DNA of 8,850 nucleotides from Candidatus Sulfotelmatobacter sp. (GTDB lineage: Bacteria; Acidobacteriota; Terriglobia; Terriglobales; Acidobacteriaceae): the NCBI GenBank assembly GCA_030044775.1, contig JASICF010000044.1, positions 1 through 8,850 on the forward strand, in the 5' to 3' direction. Below are positions 7,256 to 8,850 of the stretch, piece by piece. Every line of letters begins with the position of its first letter. Position 1 is the stretch's first letter. The position numbers and the translations under genes were made by a program. The notes under the pieces are model-generated. The model ran no database searches. It worked only from the letters and a program-made list of their open reading frames with translations, and was not told the DNA's origin.

Positions 7256-7903
7256 ATGAGTTATACAGAACTTACCGTTTGGACGCGCGGCATCATCATG
7301 GATAAAGAGGGCCGCGACATTGTCAATTCCGTTTCCGCATCGGCGCGCAAGGAAGGCAAATATGCGCAGGCCATGGAGAACTACGTCGACAACCCCGACC
7401 GCACCAATGCTCCAACTCGCAAGTACTGCCGCGTGAGCGACAGCGTGCTCGAAAATGAACTGACCTACGAGAACGAACACCCCAACATCGTTGTGCTGGT
7501 GGAAGGCACCATGGTCAAGGGATGGGATTACATGCGCGGCATGCCGAACGGCGGCACGCTCATTATTAACACCCATTACGCGCCCGATTACATGCTTCGC
7601 TTCGTTCCTGGGCAGGAGCGCCTCAAGCAACTGGTTTGCGTCGATGCCGCCAAACTCGCCGATCATAAGTGGCTTTATTACCGCCTGGGCGAACTCGGGC
7701 TTGACCGGCTTTCGACGGAGGGCGCGGCGGAACGGAGCAAGCTGGTGGCTCCGGATATCGCGGCTCCGCTGATCGCCGCGGTAGTAAAGACGACTGGCAT
7801 CGTTCAGATGAAGACCATCCAGCCGATGGTTGCGAATCAGCATGCATTCAACCTGGCGCTTGAAGAAATGAAGGTACTGCAACTCAACCCAGTGGCTGTG
7901 TAG
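7256..7903 (+). CDS. 2-oxoacid:acceptor (pyruvate/2-oxoglutarate type) oxidoreductase, gamma-type subunit
   Basis: A 215-residue protein related to the gamma domain of pyruvate/2-oxoacid:ferredoxin oxidoreductases, which convert a 2-oxoacid plus CoA to acyl-CoA, CO2 and reduced carrier. Family features seen are ARKEGKYAQAMENYV (30-44), APTRKYCRVSD (52-62), PNIVVLVEGTMVKG (76-89), a segment like GTLIINTHYAPD, and the Ala-rich APLIAAVVKTTGI near the C-terminus. The usual N-terminal GRGGQG motif is absent; WTRGIIMDKEGRD stands in its place, apparently as an intact sequence and not a frameshift. Start ATG 7256 has GAGG 5 bases upstream; an upstream in-frame extension to 7169 is rejected because it overlaps the ATPase. 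The catalytic TPP-binding and alpha subunits are not in the window and are expected downstream. Substrate is not determinable. Confidence 0.75.
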   Translation: MSYTELTVWTRGIIMDKEGRDIVNSVSASARKEGKYAQAMENYVDNPDRTNAPTRKYCRVSDSVLENELTYENEHPNIVVLVEGTMVKGWDYMRGMPNGGTLIINTHYAPDYMLRFVPGQERLKQLVCVDAAKLADHKWLYYRLGELGLDRLSTEGAAERSKLVAPDIAAPLIAAVVKTTGIVQMKTIQPMVANQHAFNLALEEMKVLQLNPVAV

Positions 7904-7915
7904 AGAGGACTCATA

Positions 7916-8850
7916 ATGTCGACCAAAGGCACAAAAATACCCGATTGGCTAACCGTCCCGTTCGCCGGGATCACGCCGGCGCCCACGCAGGAAAAGGGGC
8001 AGGATCTCTTTCCTACCGGCAACTGGCGCGCGATTCGTCCGGTGTACCGCGATAAGTTGCCACCGTGCAACAACGCCTGCGGCACGAACGAAAAAATTCA
8101 GGGCTATCTCGACTTGGTGAAGCGCGGCAAATATCTGGACGCTTACGCTCTTATTAAAGAAGACATGCCGTTTCCCTCGGTGACGGGACGCGTGTGCTAC
8201 CACCCGTGCGAGCAAGCGTGCAATCGCGGGAAGTACGACGAGGCGATTTCCATTCGCGCGGTCGAGCGCTTCCTTGGCGATCTTGGCCAGGCGCTGACGA
8301 ACGATGTTGTGCAGGCAGGCAAGCCGAACGGGAAGAAAGTGGCTGTTGTGGGTTCGGGTCCGGCCGGGCATAGCGCGGCATATCAACTGGCGAGGCTGGG
8401 ATACAAAGTCACGATTCTCGAAAAGTCTCCGAAAGCGGGCGGATTGAATCGCGGAGGGATTCCCGACTGGGTTCTGCCCCAGAATGTTCTCGATCGGGAG
8501 ATTGAACGCCTAAAGCAGCTCGGTATCGAGATTCGCACCAACTGCGAAGTCGGCAAAGATGTCTCCTGGGACGAGCTCAAGAAAAATTACGACGCCTGCG
8601 TGCTGGCCGTCGGATTGATCGATCCAAACAGCATTCGCGCGGAAGGCGAAAACAAAGAAGGCGTGTTGTATGGGTTGCCCTTCCTCCGCGATATCGGCAT
8701 GGAAACTTCGAAGGTGAAGCTGGGCGCCCGCGTGGCGGTGATCGGCGGGGGAAATACGGCAATCGATTGCGCTCGCGAAGCCTTGCGGCAAGGCGCAGTT
8801 GAAGTGACCATGATCACTGTCGAAGGCAACCAGAAAGAGATGCCGGCGGT
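7916..8850 (+). CDS. GltD-like FAD/NAD(P) oxidoreductase with N-terminal FeS domain (partial, 3' end missing)
   Basis: The first 311 codons of a flavoprotein resembling the glutamate synthase small subunit and dihydropyrimidine dehydrogenase FeS/FAD module. The ATG at 7916 follows AGAGGA (7904-7909) by 6 bases and lies 12 bases after the preceding stop. Residues about 45-125 are the Fer4_20-type helical domain with cysteines C51, C55, C94, C98 and C102 (PPCNNACG, GRVCYHPCEQACNRG). FAD binding is marked by VAVVGSGPAG (GSGPAG at 146-151) with the acidic end ILEK, and NAD(P) binding by VAVIGGGNTAIDCAR (GGGNTA at 277-282). The likely role is electron transfer between NAD(P)H and the 2-oxoacid oxidoreductase or ferredoxin, as in 2-oxoglutarate oxidoreductases carrying a flavoprotein subunit. 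A free-standing GltD is less likely because no large glutamate synthase gene is near. Partner assignment is inference. Confidence 0.9.
   Translation, partial: MSTKGTKIPDWLTVPFAGITPAPTQEKGQDLFPTGNWRAIRPVYRDKLPPCNNACGTNEKIQGYLDLVKRGKYLDAYALIKEDMPFPSVTGRVCYHPCEQACNRGKYDEAISIRAVERFLGDLGQALTNDVVQAGKPNGKKVAVVGSGPAGHSAAYQLARLGYKVTILEKSPKAGGLNRGGIPDWVLPQNVLDREIERLKQLGIEIRTNCEVGKDVSWDELKKNYDACVLAVGLIDPNSIRAEGENKEGVLYGLPFLRDIGMETSKVKLGARVAVIGGGNTAIDCAREALRQGAVEVTMITVEGNQKEMPA

Overview
This 8.85 kb chromosomal window is moderately GC-rich and most resembles an acidobacterium of the Terriglobia/Koribacter type. That placement is inferred from three things: an Oar-like TonB-dependent receptor with an N-terminal carboxypeptidase-regulatory fold, a very long exported GH38 mannosidase, and a CDC48-type ATPase next to 2-oxoacid oxidoreductase genes. 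No rRNA, tRNA, CRISPR array, insertion sequence or phage gene was seen.

Layout. Bases 1-329 (minus strand) hold the first 109 codons of a TonB-dependent receptor-like outer-membrane protein that runs off the left edge. Bases 330-539 are the divergent intergenic region, with a Fur-box-like palindrome (348-372) and a possible signal-peptide remnant. Bases 540-4097 (plus strand) encode an exported 1185-residue GH38 alpha-mannosidase; its start is moved to 540 on the evidence of a GGAGG ribosome binding site. Bases 4098-4183 carry a strong palindrome over a likely promoter, directly before a FadR-type GntR regulator (4184-4891).

After a 149-base gap come three closely packed plus-strand genes. 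The first is a tandem-AAA CDC48/VAT-like unfoldase (5041-7245). The second is a 2-oxoacid:acceptor oxidoreductase gamma-type subunit (7256-7903). The third is a GltD-like FeS/FAD/NAD(P) oxidoreductase (7916 to the right edge, incomplete). Gaps of 10 and 12 bases, each with a purine-rich ribosome binding site, indicate one operon.

Functionally the left half is glycan uptake and breakdown at the cell envelope. The right half pairs a protein-remodelling ATPase with a redox enzyme in which 2-oxoacid oxidation is probably linked to NAD(P) through the flavoprotein. The most interesting points are the loss of the catalytic Walker B glutamate in the second AAA module, the lack of the usual glycine-rich GRGGQG motif in the gamma subunit, the operon joining these genes, and the two promoter palindromes.
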